Below are positions 1 through 10,751 of a DNA stretch of 64,000 nucleotides, piece by piece (position 1 is the stretch's first letter; every line of letters starts with the position of its first letter). Position numbers and translations under genes: made by a program. Origin of the DNA: Marinoscillum furvescens DSM 4134. Lineage in GTDB: Bacteria; Bacteroidota; Bacteroidia; Cytophagales; Cyclobacteriaceae. Location of the stretch: assembly GCF_003386095.1 (NCBI RefSeq), contig NZ_QREG01000017.1, positions 79,734-143,733 of the forward strand. The letters are read 5' to 3'. The notes under the pieces are model-generated. The model had not been told where the DNA came from, searched no databases, and worked only from the letters and a program-made list of their open reading frames with translations.

Positions 1-756
1 TCTCAAATCAGCTGTTTGGGTTTCTGAAGCCAACAATTTATAAATGGCAAAGACGTTGCAGGTGTCCGGATTTTTGGGCTCTTCCAGTGGAGTGCTGTCC
101 GTTATAATTGCCATGATGTTTTTTCTGAGCTTTTTGTCTGTCTGAAAGATGTCGATGGTGTTTCCGTAAGACTTGCTCATCTTTTGGCCGTCTGTACCCG
201 GGATGGTCATGATTTTTTCATCGATACGTGCCTCTGGCAATACAAATGTCTCTCCATATTGATGGTTGAAGCTGGATGCCACATCACGGGTCATTTCCAA
301 GTGTTGTTTTTGATCTTTCCCTACAGGCACAATTTCGGCATCATATATCAATATGTCTGAAGCCATCAATACAGGGTAGGTGAATAACCCCGCATTTACA
401 TCCGACAGCCTGTCAGCCTTGTCTTTGAAGGAGTGCGCGTTGGCCAACATGGGGAAAGGTGTATAGCAGTTGAGGTACCAGGTGAGTTCACAAACAGCAG
501 GCACTTTGGATTGTCTGTAGAACAGGTTTTTATCTGTATCAAAACCACAGGCTATCCACGCTGCAGCCACTGCATTTACGTTATCCTGGCGCGTTTGTGC
601 ATCCTTGATAGTAGTGAGTGAGTGGAGGTCTGCTATAAAAAAGAACGATTCATTTTTTTCGTCTTTTGACAACTCAATAGCTGGCAGGATGGCCCCAAGT
701 AGATTGCCTAGATGAGGTTTGCCTGAGCTTTGAATTCCGGTGAGTATTCTGGCCAT
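1..756 (-). CDS. trpS: Tryptophan--tRNA ligase, 5' part (cut by window edge)
   Basis: Cytoplasmic class I aminoacyl-tRNA synthetase that charges tRNA-Trp. Translating the minus strand from the ATG at 756-754 gives 252 codons without a stop, running off the left edge; the family is usually about 320-340 residues, so roughly the last quarter is missing. The N-terminus reads MARILTGIQSSGKPHLGN, with PHLGN as the HIGH-like ATP site. KMSKSYGNT, the second class I signature, lies near position 165-190. The segment DAGLFTYPVLMASDIL-like region (here VNAGLFTYPVLMASDIL) is typical of TrpS. It is transcribed leftward and is divergent from the DUF1573 gene at 852. Identification is firm; only the C-terminal end cannot be judged. 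Confidence 0.95.
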   Translation of the reverse strand, partial: MARILTGIQSSGKPHLGNLLGAILPAIELSKDEKNESFFFIADLHSLTTIKDAQTRQDNVNAVAAAWIACGFDTDKNLFYRQSKVPAVCELTWYLNCYTPFPMLANAHSFKDKADRLSDVNAGLFTYPVLMASDILIYDAEIVPVGKDQKQHLEMTRDVASSFNHQYGETFVLPEARIDEKIMTIPGTDGQKMSKSYGNTIDIFQTDKKLRKNIMAIITDSTPLEEPKNPDTCNVFAIYKLLASETQTADLR

Positions 757-851
757 TGGTTATTTTTTGTTGCAAACCTAAATAATTTGAATCTTTGTCT
801 GCCAGTATCGTTAGTGTAAAAAGTTAGGCTGACATTTACCAGATGGAAATC

Positions 852-1928
852 ATGAAAAAAGCGCTGTTTACGATGTGTTGTATGCTGTTGATCACCAGGG
901 TGTGGTCTCAGGCTGTTGAGTTTATAAAAACGACCCATGATTTTGGGGAGGTTAAAGAAGAAGGTGGAGCCATAAGTTATACTTTTCAGTTTGTAAATCA
1001 GGGTGATGAACCTGTGCAGGTGACAGGAGTAAAAGCTTCTTGTGGCTGTACTACGCCTGATTGGACGCGGGAGGCTGTGTCTCCGGGTGATACGGGGAAA
1101 ATTGTGGCACAGTACAATCCATACAATCGACCTGGAAAGTTTAAGAAATCACTTTCGATGAATTACAAAACAGGTGAAATTAGCGACGGAGCTACACTGT
1201 ATATAGAAGGTATAGTACAGCCCAAACCTAAAACCATAGAAGATGAGCTGCCCACCAGGATCGGGGCCATACGTCTGCAGTATAAGGCACTAAATCTCGG
1301 TAAGATTACCAATGAATCGGTGGTGAAGAAATCGTTTCAGGTGTACAATGAATCGGACTCAGTGGTGATCTTTCAAGTAGATAAAAGCAAAATCCCTGCG
1401 CATGTGAGGGTACAATTCTCACCTGATACCCTTCCTCCCAAAACCCTTGGAGCATTAGACCTGATATTTGATCCAGTACTGAAGGATGATTTAGGCTTTG
1501 TGACAGACGAACTGAGGTTGGTGACAGACGAACCTGAGGATTCTATAAAAGACCTGACTGTAATGGCCACAATACAGGAGTATTTTCCTCCTATGAGTGA
1601 TGAAGAGCTGGCTTTGGCGCCCCGATTGGCGTTTGATCGTACTCAGCATGACTATGGAAGGGTAACACAGGGCAATGCAGTAGCCACCACCTTTGAGCTT
1701 ACCAATACTGGTAAGCAATCATTAAAAATCAGGAAGGTGAAAACTAACTGCGACTGTGCAGTAGGGGAGTTGGAGACTAATGAGCTTGCTCCTGGGGAAA
1801 GTGCCCAGCTGGAGGTAACATTCGATACTTCAGGAAGAAGGGGACGACAGTATAAGACAATTACGGTGTTTTCCAATGACCCTACAGCATCTACTCAGAT
1901 GATAAGCGTCAAAGCCATTGTTGACTAA
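852..1928 (+). CDS. Exported DUF1573 protein, two domains
   Basis: Secreted or periplasmic protein of unknown function with two immunoglobulin-like DUF1573 domains, a family very common in Bacteroidota. The first domain carries KASCGCTTPDW and the second KTNCDCAVGEL, each with the Cys-x-Cys pair typical of DUF1573; both domains begin with a THDFGEV or QHDYGRV strand. The ATG at 852 starts a clear signal peptide (MKKALFTMCCMLLITRVWSQ). An in-frame ATG at 843 would add only MEI before it; neither has a strong ribosome site. Convergent with the M1 peptidase, with a perfect hairpin terminator between them. Monocistronic by position. Family assignment is safe; the role, perhaps surface adhesion or a scaffold, is not known. 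Confidence 0.85.
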   Translation: MKKALFTMCCMLLITRVWSQAVEFIKTTHDFGEVKEEGGAISYTFQFVNQGDEPVQVTGVKASCGCTTPDWTREAVSPGDTGKIVAQYNPYNRPGKFKKSLSMNYKTGEISDGATLYIEGIVQPKPKTIEDELPTRIGAIRLQYKALNLGKITNESVVKKSFQVYNESDSVVIFQVDKSKIPAHVRVQFSPDTLPPKTLGALDLIFDPVLKDDLGFVTDELRLVTDEPEDSIKDLTVMATIQEYFPPMSDEELALAPRLAFDRTQHDYGRVTQGNAVATTFELTNTGKQSLKIRKVKTNCDCAVGELETNELAPGESAQLEVTFDTSGRRGRQYKTITVFSNDPTASTQMISVKAIVD

Positions 1929-1976
1929 TAGGTGTTGTGGACCCGGTGATTGATTGTTGATCAATCTGCTAAATAT

Positions 1977-2015
1977 AAAAAAAGGCCGCTTCAGCATGCT
2001 GAAGCGGCCTTTTTT
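1977..2015. terminator. Bidirectional rho-independent terminator
   Basis: A perfect 26-bp palindrome at 1984-2009 (arms ggccgcttcagca and its complement) is preceded by seven A and followed by six T. It therefore works on both strands and lies between the convergent DUF1573 and M1 peptidase genes. Confidence 0.9.
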
Positions 2016-2034
2016 ATCTGCTCGTTTACTTTGT

Positions 2035-3897
2035 TTAGTTTTCGCTACCAGAGGTAGTGTAAGTGTCATTGTCCTGGTTTATATCAGCAATTCTGCCTTC
2101 TGGATTGAGGGTGATTTTTGATATTTCAGACAGAGGTATTTCTACTTCCAGTTGATACTCAGGATGCGTCCATGGCCAGTCATTAGCCGTAATCCAGTTT
2201 GTCTGATTTGCAGGCTTTTCTCCTCTCATGATGGTGAGTGGGATGTGATAGGTGACTTTGCTGCCATCTTTTTTCTCGATCACCACATCCTGAGGCATTG
2301 GCATTTGACCTATTCTTTCCAGACTCACGAGTGTTTTTGACCCGTTTTTCACTACATCAGTTATTCCATAGTCTATTGTAGCAGTGGTGTTTACCCAATA
2401 CTCGTAGTACCAGTCTAGCTCCAGCCCTGATTGCTTCTCCATTACACGGATAAAGTCGTTTAGGTCAGGGTGTTTAAATTTCCATTGGTTGTAATAAGCT
2501 CTGAGTCCTTTATCTCTGTTTTCCACACCTATAATGTGTGCCAGCTGTTCCAGAGAAATTGCTCCTTTGGTGTAGGAGCCAATGGAGTAGGCTTTGTTTA
2601 GTGTGAAATGATCTGCATGGGTGCTTAGAGGCTCTTCCAAACCTGTTTTGGCCCAGCTCTTGTAGCTTTTGTACATGCTGCTAGTAGGAAGGTCTTGCTT
2701 CTTTTTCCAAACATGGTCTTCTGTATAAGCAGAGGCAAAGGAAGTGAATCCCTCATCCATCCAGGGGAAGTAGCTTTCGTTGGTGGCAAGCATGCCCTGA
2801 TACCAGCTATGCAATGCCTCGTGTATGGTAACCCCAACTAAAGATTTGAGCGATCTGACACCACTCAATTTTTTATTGGCAATTAGTGTAGCCATAGGGT
2901 ATTCCATGCCGCCATCTCCTCCTTGTATTACAGCATACTCCTTCCATCCGTATTTCCCATAGTTGGCTTCTATAAATTCGAAAGCTTTGACCGTATAAGC
3001 CGGGAGTTGCTCCCAGGTGTCGTTGGTTTCAGGTCCGGGAATGTAGAAAAACCGAAGGAGTGGACCGTCTGGAACCTGTGCGGTAAGTTGCTTATAATCA
3101 GGGTCCGCTGCCCATACAAAATCGTGTACATTGTTGGCTACAAAGTTCCATGTGAGTGTTTTGCCCTTACGCTTAACCTTTGTGCCTTCATCTTCATAGC
3201 CATACCCAATTTCGTTGGCGTTTTGCAATATGCCGGTACCGGCAAGTACCCAATCTTTATCTATAGTAATTGAAACGTCAAAGTTGCCCCATGGAGCATA
3301 AAACTCTCGTCCAACATAAGGAGGTGTGTGCCAGCCCATTTCATCATATTCAGCCATTTTAGGAAACCACTGAGCCATGCTGTAGTCTACACCGCCCAGG
3401 TTGTGTCGTCCGCTACGTCTAATTTGCAGTGGCACCTGACCTTCAAACTCCATAGCAAGTGTGGCAGACTCCCCGGGGAGGATGGGCGTGGCTAACTGCA
3501 CTTCCAAAACGGTTTCTGATAATTCGTAGTTGAGAGGCTTCCCGTCTTGAAGCAATGAAGTAGCTCTGAGGTAACCAATTTCGTCTTCTTTCAGCGCAGC
3601 AATGCGATCGCCCACTCGTTTGTCAGGATCGTCTATGGTACGGCTCCGTACGTCCATCATGCTATTGGGTTGAAATGCATTGAAATACATGTGATAATAT
3701 ACGCTGTAGAGCGTATCGGGTGAGTTGTTGGTGTATACCAGTCGCTCACTGCCCGTGTATTGGTGCTTTTTTACATCAAAATCGATTGCAATTTTATAGT
3801 CGACTTTTTGTTGCCAATAGCCTTGAGCTATTGAATTGTTGAGGAATATGAAAATAAAGGGTAAGATCAGTGTGATCTTCTTAAAATGTTGTTTCAT
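2035..3897 (-). CDS. M1 family metallopeptidase (aminopeptidase N-like), exported
   Basis: Zinc aminopeptidase of the gluzincin M1 family, 620 residues. It has a signal peptide (MKQHFKKITLILPFIFIF, cleavage near SIAQ), so it acts in the periplasm or outside. The substrate-recognition motif appears as GGMEYPM (canonical GxMEN). The zinc site is HEALH in TIHEALHSWY, with the third ligand Glu in WMDEGFTSF about 19 residues later. It is shorter than E. coli PepN and lacks the large C-terminal ERAP-like domain, as in many Bacteroidota M1 proteins. Transcribed alone, leftward; its upstream gap of 71 bp is shared with the small divergent ORF at 3969. The physiological peptide substrates are unknown. 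Confidence 0.9.
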   Translation of the reverse strand: MKQHFKKITLILPFIFIFLNNSIAQGYWQQKVDYKIAIDFDVKKHQYTGSERLVYTNNSPDTLYSVYYHMYFNAFQPNSMMDVRSRTIDDPDKRVGDRIAALKEDEIGYLRATSLLQDGKPLNYELSETVLEVQLATPILPGESATLAMEFEGQVPLQIRRSGRHNLGGVDYSMAQWFPKMAEYDEMGWHTPPYVGREFYAPWGNFDVSITIDKDWVLAGTGILQNANEIGYGYEDEGTKVKRKGKTLTWNFVANNVHDFVWAADPDYKQLTAQVPDGPLLRFFYIPGPETNDTWEQLPAYTVKAFEFIEANYGKYGWKEYAVIQGGDGGMEYPMATLIANKKLSGVRSLKSLVGVTIHEALHSWYQGMLATNESYFPWMDEGFTSFASAYTEDHVWKKKQDLPTSSMYKSYKSWAKTGLEEPLSTHADHFTLNKAYSIGSYTKGAISLEQLAHIIGVENRDKGLRAYYNQWKFKHPDLNDFIRVMEKQSGLELDWYYEYWVNTTATIDYGITDVVKNGSKTLVSLERIGQMPMPQDVVIEKKDGSKVTYHIPLTIMRGEKPANQTNWITANDWPWTHPEYQLEVEIPLSEISKITLNPEGRIADINQDNDTYTTSGSEN

Positions 3898-3968
3898 GTG
3901 GATAACTTTTATGCAAACATTTCAATTAAATGTTTATTTTAATGATATAAATGTAACGGCTGAAAGAA

Positions 3969-6154
<2,186 letters not shown>

Positions 6155-6208
6155 TCATGGGGTGGCTCGTAATGGCCCAAAATTGGCGGGAAAATGCGTT
6201 GTGAATTT

Positions 6209-6583
6209 TTAGTAAGTTCCTGCGCTGAGCATAACCAGCGTGCAGCCATAAACAGTCTCGATTCCTGCGTTTTTTGCTTTTTCTACCAGGTCAGGGTTTT
6301 CGGTGCCGGGGTTGAAAATGATGCGATCAGGGCTGAGACTCAGGATATAGTCTTCCCATTGCTTTTGATGTGAAGGGTTGATGTAAAGGGTAATGGTGTG
6401 CACCTCTGGTATTTCGGGGTGGTTTTTAAGATTGAGAATGGGTTCTCCCAGGACTTCTCCTTTTTTGATGCTCACCGGTATAAAGGAGTGGTCGTGAGCA
6501 GCCAGTCGCTCAGCTGCGAGGTAAGCATACCTGGAAGGATTGTTGGTGGCTCCGATGATTACGGTTTTTTTGTTGTTGTGCAT
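6209..6583 (-). CDS. CoA-binding domain protein (YccU-like)
   Basis: Small Rossmann-fold protein of the CoA_binding_2 family, 124 residues. The nucleotide loop is VIIGATNNPSRYAYLAAERL at residues 8-27, and IIFNPGTENPDL with a downstream YGCTLVML matches the conserved C-terminal half of the family. Members bind coenzyme A or a related nucleotide; the reaction, if any, is unknown. The start codon lies 2 bp after the stop of the MORN-repeat gene, so it is the last gene of a dioxygenase, MORN, CoA-binding operon read leftward. Nothing indicates a direct role in tryptophan breakdown. Family call is firm. Confidence 0.85.
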   Translation of the reverse strand: MHNNKKTVIIGATNNPSRYAYLAAERLAAHDHSFIPVSIKKGEVLGEPILNLKNHPEIPEVHTITLYINPSHQKQWEDYILSLSPDRIIFNPGTENPDLVEKAKNAGIETVYGCTLVMLSAGTY

Positions 6584-6585
6584 GT

Positions 6586-8391
6586 TTAGAAACTAGTGGT
6601 TCTACGTTTTGGTCCTGCAAATCCGATGTTTAGTGTAAACACAACTGGTAAATAAAAGGCATCTTGATTTAGTTCACCGAAAGGGTCATTTGTTGACTTA
6701 GAATTGTTAGAAAATAGTCTTTTGCCCACAGCAAAGCCAAAATTAAAGTCTACGGTAAGTCCAGAGTCTTCTACACGCTGCATCCAGCGATCACCGATGA
6801 ATAGTCCATAAGCAAATCGCATTTCATCTGCTTGGGCAGGTGAGGGGCTCGGAGATAAAGCAGTAGCTTCATGGTACAAGTAGCCTCCCTGAATTTGGTG
6901 ACCGAAGTAGAACATGCCCAGGTTGGTGTCACGATGGTAAAACTTTTGGCGTAAAGCCAGGTCTGCACCCACAGAGGTAACATCCGTATTGCTGCTTGAT
7001 GCAAACATGGGTTTTTTATGTAGGGTAATTTGTGCTTCGTAACCCTGCCGTTCCTGGATATAATACTCAAAGGCAATGGGGATCTGGCCAATCACCGACC
7101 ATACAGGATTGGTACCAATAATAAAGCCTGTGTATTCATTGATACGTGGGTTGAAATACCTGAGCCTTTTGTTTCTGTAACGGTATTCAGGTTTTTCGTT
7201 ATTTCTTTTTTCACTTTTGAGCTTTAAGGACTGGCTGGTGCGAAAGATTGGTTTGTCCTCCTCGTAGACGGGTTTGTAAGTTCCGGCTACCGAGCCATCT
7301 GGCTCATACAATGTCCATTCACCTACGCGTTTGTTGTCTTCTATTGTACCGGTCATCTTTAGAGATCCATCGGGGTAAAACCCCGAGTAGTGACCTGTAC
7401 CGTTTTCAAATTTTGCGGTTCCGTCTTCTACACCTTCTTCATTGAAATATGTCCATCGACCATGCTTTTTGCCTGCTTTCATTGGGCCTGTAGCTTTCTT
7501 TTTGCCGCTAGCATAGTATTCGGTGTGCGTACCGGTGCCTAGATTCAGGTTGGCTTCTCCTTTTACCTCACCAGTAGGGTAATACAGCTTCCAGAATCCA
7601 TTCTTATGATCTTCGAGCATTGGACCCTGGCTGCTTAGTGAGCCATCATCATAGTAGTATTTCCATACTCCGGATTTGTCTCCATGGCTGTATTCTCCCT
7701 GGCCTGCCAGCTGACCGTTTTCGTGATAATAGGTCCATTTTCCATCCTTTAAGCCATCCCGATAGACGCCTTCAGCTTCTATAGCACCGGACTCATGGTA
7801 GTAGGTCCACTGGTCTACACTTTTACCTTCTTGTATAAAACCTTCTATTTTGAGTTTACCATTTGGATAAAACTCTTTGTAAAGTCCTTTGTCGGCTGTA
7901 AAATAGGCTTGTGCTTTTAACGAACCTTCCTCATAAAAATAGTTCCAGATGCCTTCTTTCTTGCCTTGAAAATACATGCCAATGCTTTTCTCCTGTCCAC
8001 TCTCAAAATAGTAAGTCCACTGGCCATGTGGAATGTCAGACTGGTAGGATCCTTTGGCTTTAGGGTTGCCATTCTCGAAGTAGTATTCCCAGGATTTATG
8101 CTTTTTATTGTTTGAGAAATAGCCTTTAGTGCTGATTTTCCCGTTTTCGTAATAATATACCCAGAGACTGTCCGAAGCTCCCAGGTGGTAATAGCCCGTT
8201 ACAGACAGGGATCCATTGCTGTACATCGCCTGATACAAGCCATGCAGTGTAGAGTCTGCTTTCAGTACAGAAATAATTTCTTTGATGTGTGTTTTACCCT
8301 CGTCGTAGTAGGTTTTTAGCAGTACTGTATCCTGCGCATGAGCTGCAGGAGTTGCGAGTGCAAATAATACTATGGTCCACCACTTAGACAT
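6586..8391 (-). CDS. MORN-variant repeat protein with C-terminal barrel-like domain
   Basis: 601-residue exported protein. A signal peptide (MSKWWTIVLFALATPAAHAQ) is followed by about fifteen MORN_2-type repeats from roughly residue 50 to 390, each of about 23 residues with the pattern G.W.YY.E.G.L...G.Y (for example DGKWTYYHENGQLAGQGEY). A basic linker near residues 395-430 leads to a C-terminal domain (about 430-595) rich in alternating aromatic strands, such as FYFGHQIQGGYLYHE and DFNFGFAVGKRL, that looks like a small outer-membrane beta-barrel. The gene lies between the dioxygenase (8-bp gap) and the CoA-binding gene (2-bp gap). MORN-2 proteins are often surface-linked or toxin-immunity related; the function here is unknown. 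Confidence 0.8.
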   Translation of the reverse strand: MSKWWTIVLFALATPAAHAQDTVLLKTYYDEGKTHIKEIISVLKADSTLHGLYQAMYSNGSLSVTGYYHLGASDSLWVYYYENGKISTKGYFSNNKKHKSWEYYFENGNPKAKGSYQSDIPHGQWTYYFESGQEKSIGMYFQGKKEGIWNYFYEEGSLKAQAYFTADKGLYKEFYPNGKLKIEGFIQEGKSVDQWTYYHESGAIEAEGVYRDGLKDGKWTYYHENGQLAGQGEYSHGDKSGVWKYYYDDGSLSSQGPMLEDHKNGFWKLYYPTGEVKGEANLNLGTGTHTEYYASGKKKATGPMKAGKKHGRWTYFNEEGVEDGTAKFENGTGHYSGFYPDGSLKMTGTIEDNKRVGEWTLYEPDGSVAGTYKPVYEEDKPIFRTSQSLKLKSEKRNNEKPEYRYRNKRLRYFNPRINEYTGFIIGTNPVWSVIGQIPIAFEYYIQERQGYEAQITLHKKPMFASSSNTDVTSVGADLALRQKFYHRDTNLGMFYFGHQIQGGYLYHEATALSPSPSPAQADEMRFAYGLFIGDRWMQRVEDSGLTVDFNFGFAVGKRLFSNNSKSTNDPFGELNQDAFYLPVVFTLNIGFAGPKRRTTSF

Positions 8392-8399
8392 GCTTAGGT

Positions 8400-9344
8400 T
8401 TAATCCAGGTGCTCTCGAGCACCCCAGTTAGCAAGTTCTTCTTCAGACCACAGCTCGGGATAAAAAACGATCTGCTGCCTTCTGGGAGGAAGGTACTTTT
8501 GCCAGTTGGTGCCACCTGTAGCCTTGATCATAGCCGGGTCTTTTTGTAAATACCGTACAGCAGATTTGTAGTGCATTAGAGGCCACTCTACGTTGGCTTT
8601 ATGGTCCAATTTCCTCAGGGCTTCAATTATTTCCTGATCGCCTTCAAAGTTTGTCAAATACAATTGACGAAGGTTTGAACTTTTGACGTTTTTAGCTCTT
8701 GCTAAAAAGTCCTCCGTGTACTTCTTTTCAAATTGCTTTAACGTCAGCGTTTTCTTGCCTGTAGCAAGCTCAGTTGCTCCTTTTTTCCAGTACAAGTGCT
8801 CATACACTTCTTCCAGACTGTCTGTTGCTGATGCTTCTTTTCTGTAGTTTGCATCGGCTAGCAGGTGAAAATCAGTAGCCCCGATTTCTATTTGTCTAAA
8901 CTGCCCCGATTGGAAACCTGAAGCAGGTAGCAGTGACATGCGGAAGTTGAGAAACTGCTCATGGTCCATACCTTCTATCATCACATCAAAGGAATCCACC
9001 AGGTGCTCAAAATAGCGGTTGATTCGTTTTATACGTTTTAGAAAAGTAGCTCGATCGGGAGCTTCTTCGGCAAGTATGAGCTGATTTTGCTCATTTAGGA
9101 TAAGCTTGAAATATAATTCGGTAATCTGATGGTAAAGAATGAAAATTTCTTCGTCAGGAAAGTGCGTGCGAGGCGTTTGGAGACTGAGCAGCGTATCTAA
9201 TCGGATGTAATTCCAATACGTTAAATAATCAGCGTGTAACAGTCCATCAAGGTAGGCCGATAAATCCTGGCCCATTGCATCAAATTTCTCTTCCAGCTTT
9301 TCTAGTTGTGCCAGAACATCCTCACTAAAGTGCTTGTTTCCCAT
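8400..9344 (-). CDS. kynA: Tryptophan 2,3-dioxygenase family protein
   Basis: Heme enzyme that opens the indole ring of L-tryptophan to N-formylkynurenine, first step of the kynurenine pathway. 314 residues. LTYWNYIRLDTLLSLQ (about 41-56) and the distal-histidine region ILYHQITELYFKLILNE (His72) match the family. ASGFQSGQFRQIE supplies the substrate-carboxylate arginine (Arg150). WPLMHYKSAVRYL supplies the proximal heme histidine (His258), and TGGTNWQKYLPPR is the C-terminal substrate loop. It is somewhat divergent from the KynA type, as is common in Bacteroidota. First gene of a leftward operon and divergent from glutaryl-CoA dehydrogenase across 61 bp, which fits a role in tryptophan catabolism. 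Confidence 0.88.
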   Translation of the reverse strand: MGNKHFSEDVLAQLEKLEEKFDAMGQDLSAYLDGLLHADYLTYWNYIRLDTLLSLQTPRTHFPDEEIFILYHQITELYFKLILNEQNQLILAEEAPDRATFLKRIKRINRYFEHLVDSFDVMIEGMDHEQFLNFRMSLLPASGFQSGQFRQIEIGATDFHLLADANYRKEASATDSLEEVYEHLYWKKGATELATGKKTLTLKQFEKKYTEDFLARAKNVKSSNLRQLYLTNFEGDQEIIEALRKLDHKANVEWPLMHYKSAVRYLQKDPAMIKATGGTNWQKYLPPRRQQIVFYPELWSEEELANWGAREHLD

Positions 9345-9373
9345 TCGTTACTTCTCTTTGTGTTGTAAATTTG
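9344..9373 (+). promoter_or_regulatory. Candidate promoter of glutaryl-CoA dehydrogenase
   Basis: TAAATTTG at 9366-9373 is an exact TAnnTTTG -7 box. TTCG at 9344-9347, 18 bp upstream, resembles the TTTG -33 box. Transcription would begin near 9380, leaving a leader of about 26 nt before the ATG at 9406. The -33 element lies at the very start of the divergent dioxygenase gene. Confidence 0.5.
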
Positions 9374-9405
9374 ATCCAATTAAACTGATTAACCAAAACA
9401 ACTCT

Positions 9406-10629
9406 ATGTCAACTGACACATTAACCCAAAATGGTCAGGCAGCAAAAAGGAGTTTTACAGATGATTTTGAGTCTCCGGACTTTTATCAGCTGGATGACTT
9501 GCTGACTGACGAACATAAACTCATCAGGTCTTCGATTCGAGATTTTGTAAAAAAAGAAATCACCCCCTACATCGAAGATTGGGCCGAGAACAATCAATTT
9601 CCTGCTGATATTGTATCCAAGTTTGGAGAGATTGGTGCCTTCGGGCCAACGGTACCCGTGGACTATGGTGGAGGTGGGCTTGATTACACCTCTTATGGAC
9701 TAATCATGCAGGAAATAGAGCGGGGAGATTCAGGCATGCGTTCTACTGCCTCCGTGCAAGGGTCCCTGGTGATGTATCCCATCTATGCTTACGGCAGTGA
9801 AGAGCAACGTAAAAAATACCTTCCCAAGCTAGCTTCAGGAGAGATGCTAGGCTGCTTTGGGCTTACCGAACCCAACCATGGCTCAAACCCTGGAGGCATG
9901 GAGACACATATCAAAGACATGGGAGATCACTTCCTCTTAAATGGTGCGAAAATGTGGATTTCCAATGCACCCAAAGCTGATATTGCTGTGGTTTGGGCCA
10001 AGAATCAAGATGGCAGGATCAAAGGACTTATAATAGAAAGGGGTATGGAGGGTTTTACTACTCCAGAGACACATGGCAAATGGTCGCTGAGGGCTTCGTG
10101 CACAGGAGAGCTCGTTTTTAGCGATGTAAAGGTGCCCAAAGAAAATGTGCTGCCTAACAAGGATGGACTGGGAGCACCCCTGGGCTGTTTGGACAAAGCC
10201 AGGTATGGAATTGCATGGGGAGTGGTAGGTGCCGCTATGGATTGCTATGAATCTGCTAGAAAATATGCGTTAGAACGCGAGCAATTTGGGAAGCCAATTG
10301 CATCGTTTCAGCTTGTGCAGAAAAAGTTGGCCGAGATGCTAACCGAAATCACCAAAGCTCAGCTGGTAAACTGGAGGTTGGGCAAGCTAATGGATGAAGG
10401 TAAGGCCACCAGCGCACAGATATCTCTCGCCAAACGCAACAATGTAGAGATCGCACTCAATATTGCCCGTGAAGCTCGCCAAATTCATGGAGGGATGGGG
10501 ATCACAGGAGAGTACCCCATGATGCGACATATGATGAACCTCGAATCTGTGGTGACCTATGAAGGTACCCATGACATTCACCTGCTCATACTGGGGCACA
10601 AGATCACCGGCATTCCGGCATTTGGGTAA
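9406..10629 (+). CDS. gcdH: Glutaryl-CoA dehydrogenase (acyl-CoA dehydrogenase family)
   Basis: FAD enzyme that oxidises and decarboxylates glutaryl-CoA to crotonyl-CoA, the point where lysine and tryptophan breakdown enter central metabolism. 407 residues from the ATG at 9406; an upstream ATG at 9334 overlaps the dioxygenase gene and lies before the candidate promoter. The C-terminal YEGTHDIHLLILGHKITGIP is the glutaryl-CoA dehydrogenase signature and holds the catalytic glutamate. ARYGIAWGVVGAAMDCYE and QFGKPIASFQLVQKKLAEM are also typical, as is GCFGLTEPNHGSNPGGMET in the FAD region. Its position opposite tryptophan dioxygenase, and ACMSD elsewhere in the window, support a role in tryptophan catabolism, although lysine breakdown is also possible. 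Confidence 0.9.
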   Translation: MSTDTLTQNGQAAKRSFTDDFESPDFYQLDDLLTDEHKLIRSSIRDFVKKEITPYIEDWAENNQFPADIVSKFGEIGAFGPTVPVDYGGGGLDYTSYGLIMQEIERGDSGMRSTASVQGSLVMYPIYAYGSEEQRKKYLPKLASGEMLGCFGLTEPNHGSNPGGMETHIKDMGDHFLLNGAKMWISNAPKADIAVVWAKNQDGRIKGLIIERGMEGFTTPETHGKWSLRASCTGELVFSDVKVPKENVLPNKDGLGAPLGCLDKARYGIAWGVVGAAMDCYESARKYALEREQFGKPIASFQLVQKKLAEMLTEITKAQLVNWRLGKLMDEGKATSAQISLAKRNNVEIALNIAREARQIHGGMGITGEYPMMRHMMNLESVVTYEGTHDIHLLILGHKITGIPAFG

Positions 10630-10637
10630 TACTTTTT

Positions 10638-10704
10638 TAAAGCTAGAATCGCCTCCAAACGCCGTTGGTATAAAATCGGCTGGGTGTTTCTAGCTTTATT
10701 TTTA
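10638..10704 (+). terminator. Probable terminator after glutaryl-CoA dehydrogenase
   Basis: Perfect 11-bp arms taaagctagaa (10638-10648) and ttctagcttta (10688-10698) are followed by a T-rich tract (tttttacc). The 39-nt interior can form a second small stem (ccaaacgccgttgg). It separates the dehydrogenase from the amidohydrolase pair. Confidence 0.65.
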
Positions 10705-10751
10705 CCTATGTCAGATAATTAGAATAGTCTAAAAACAAACTACTACTTAAT

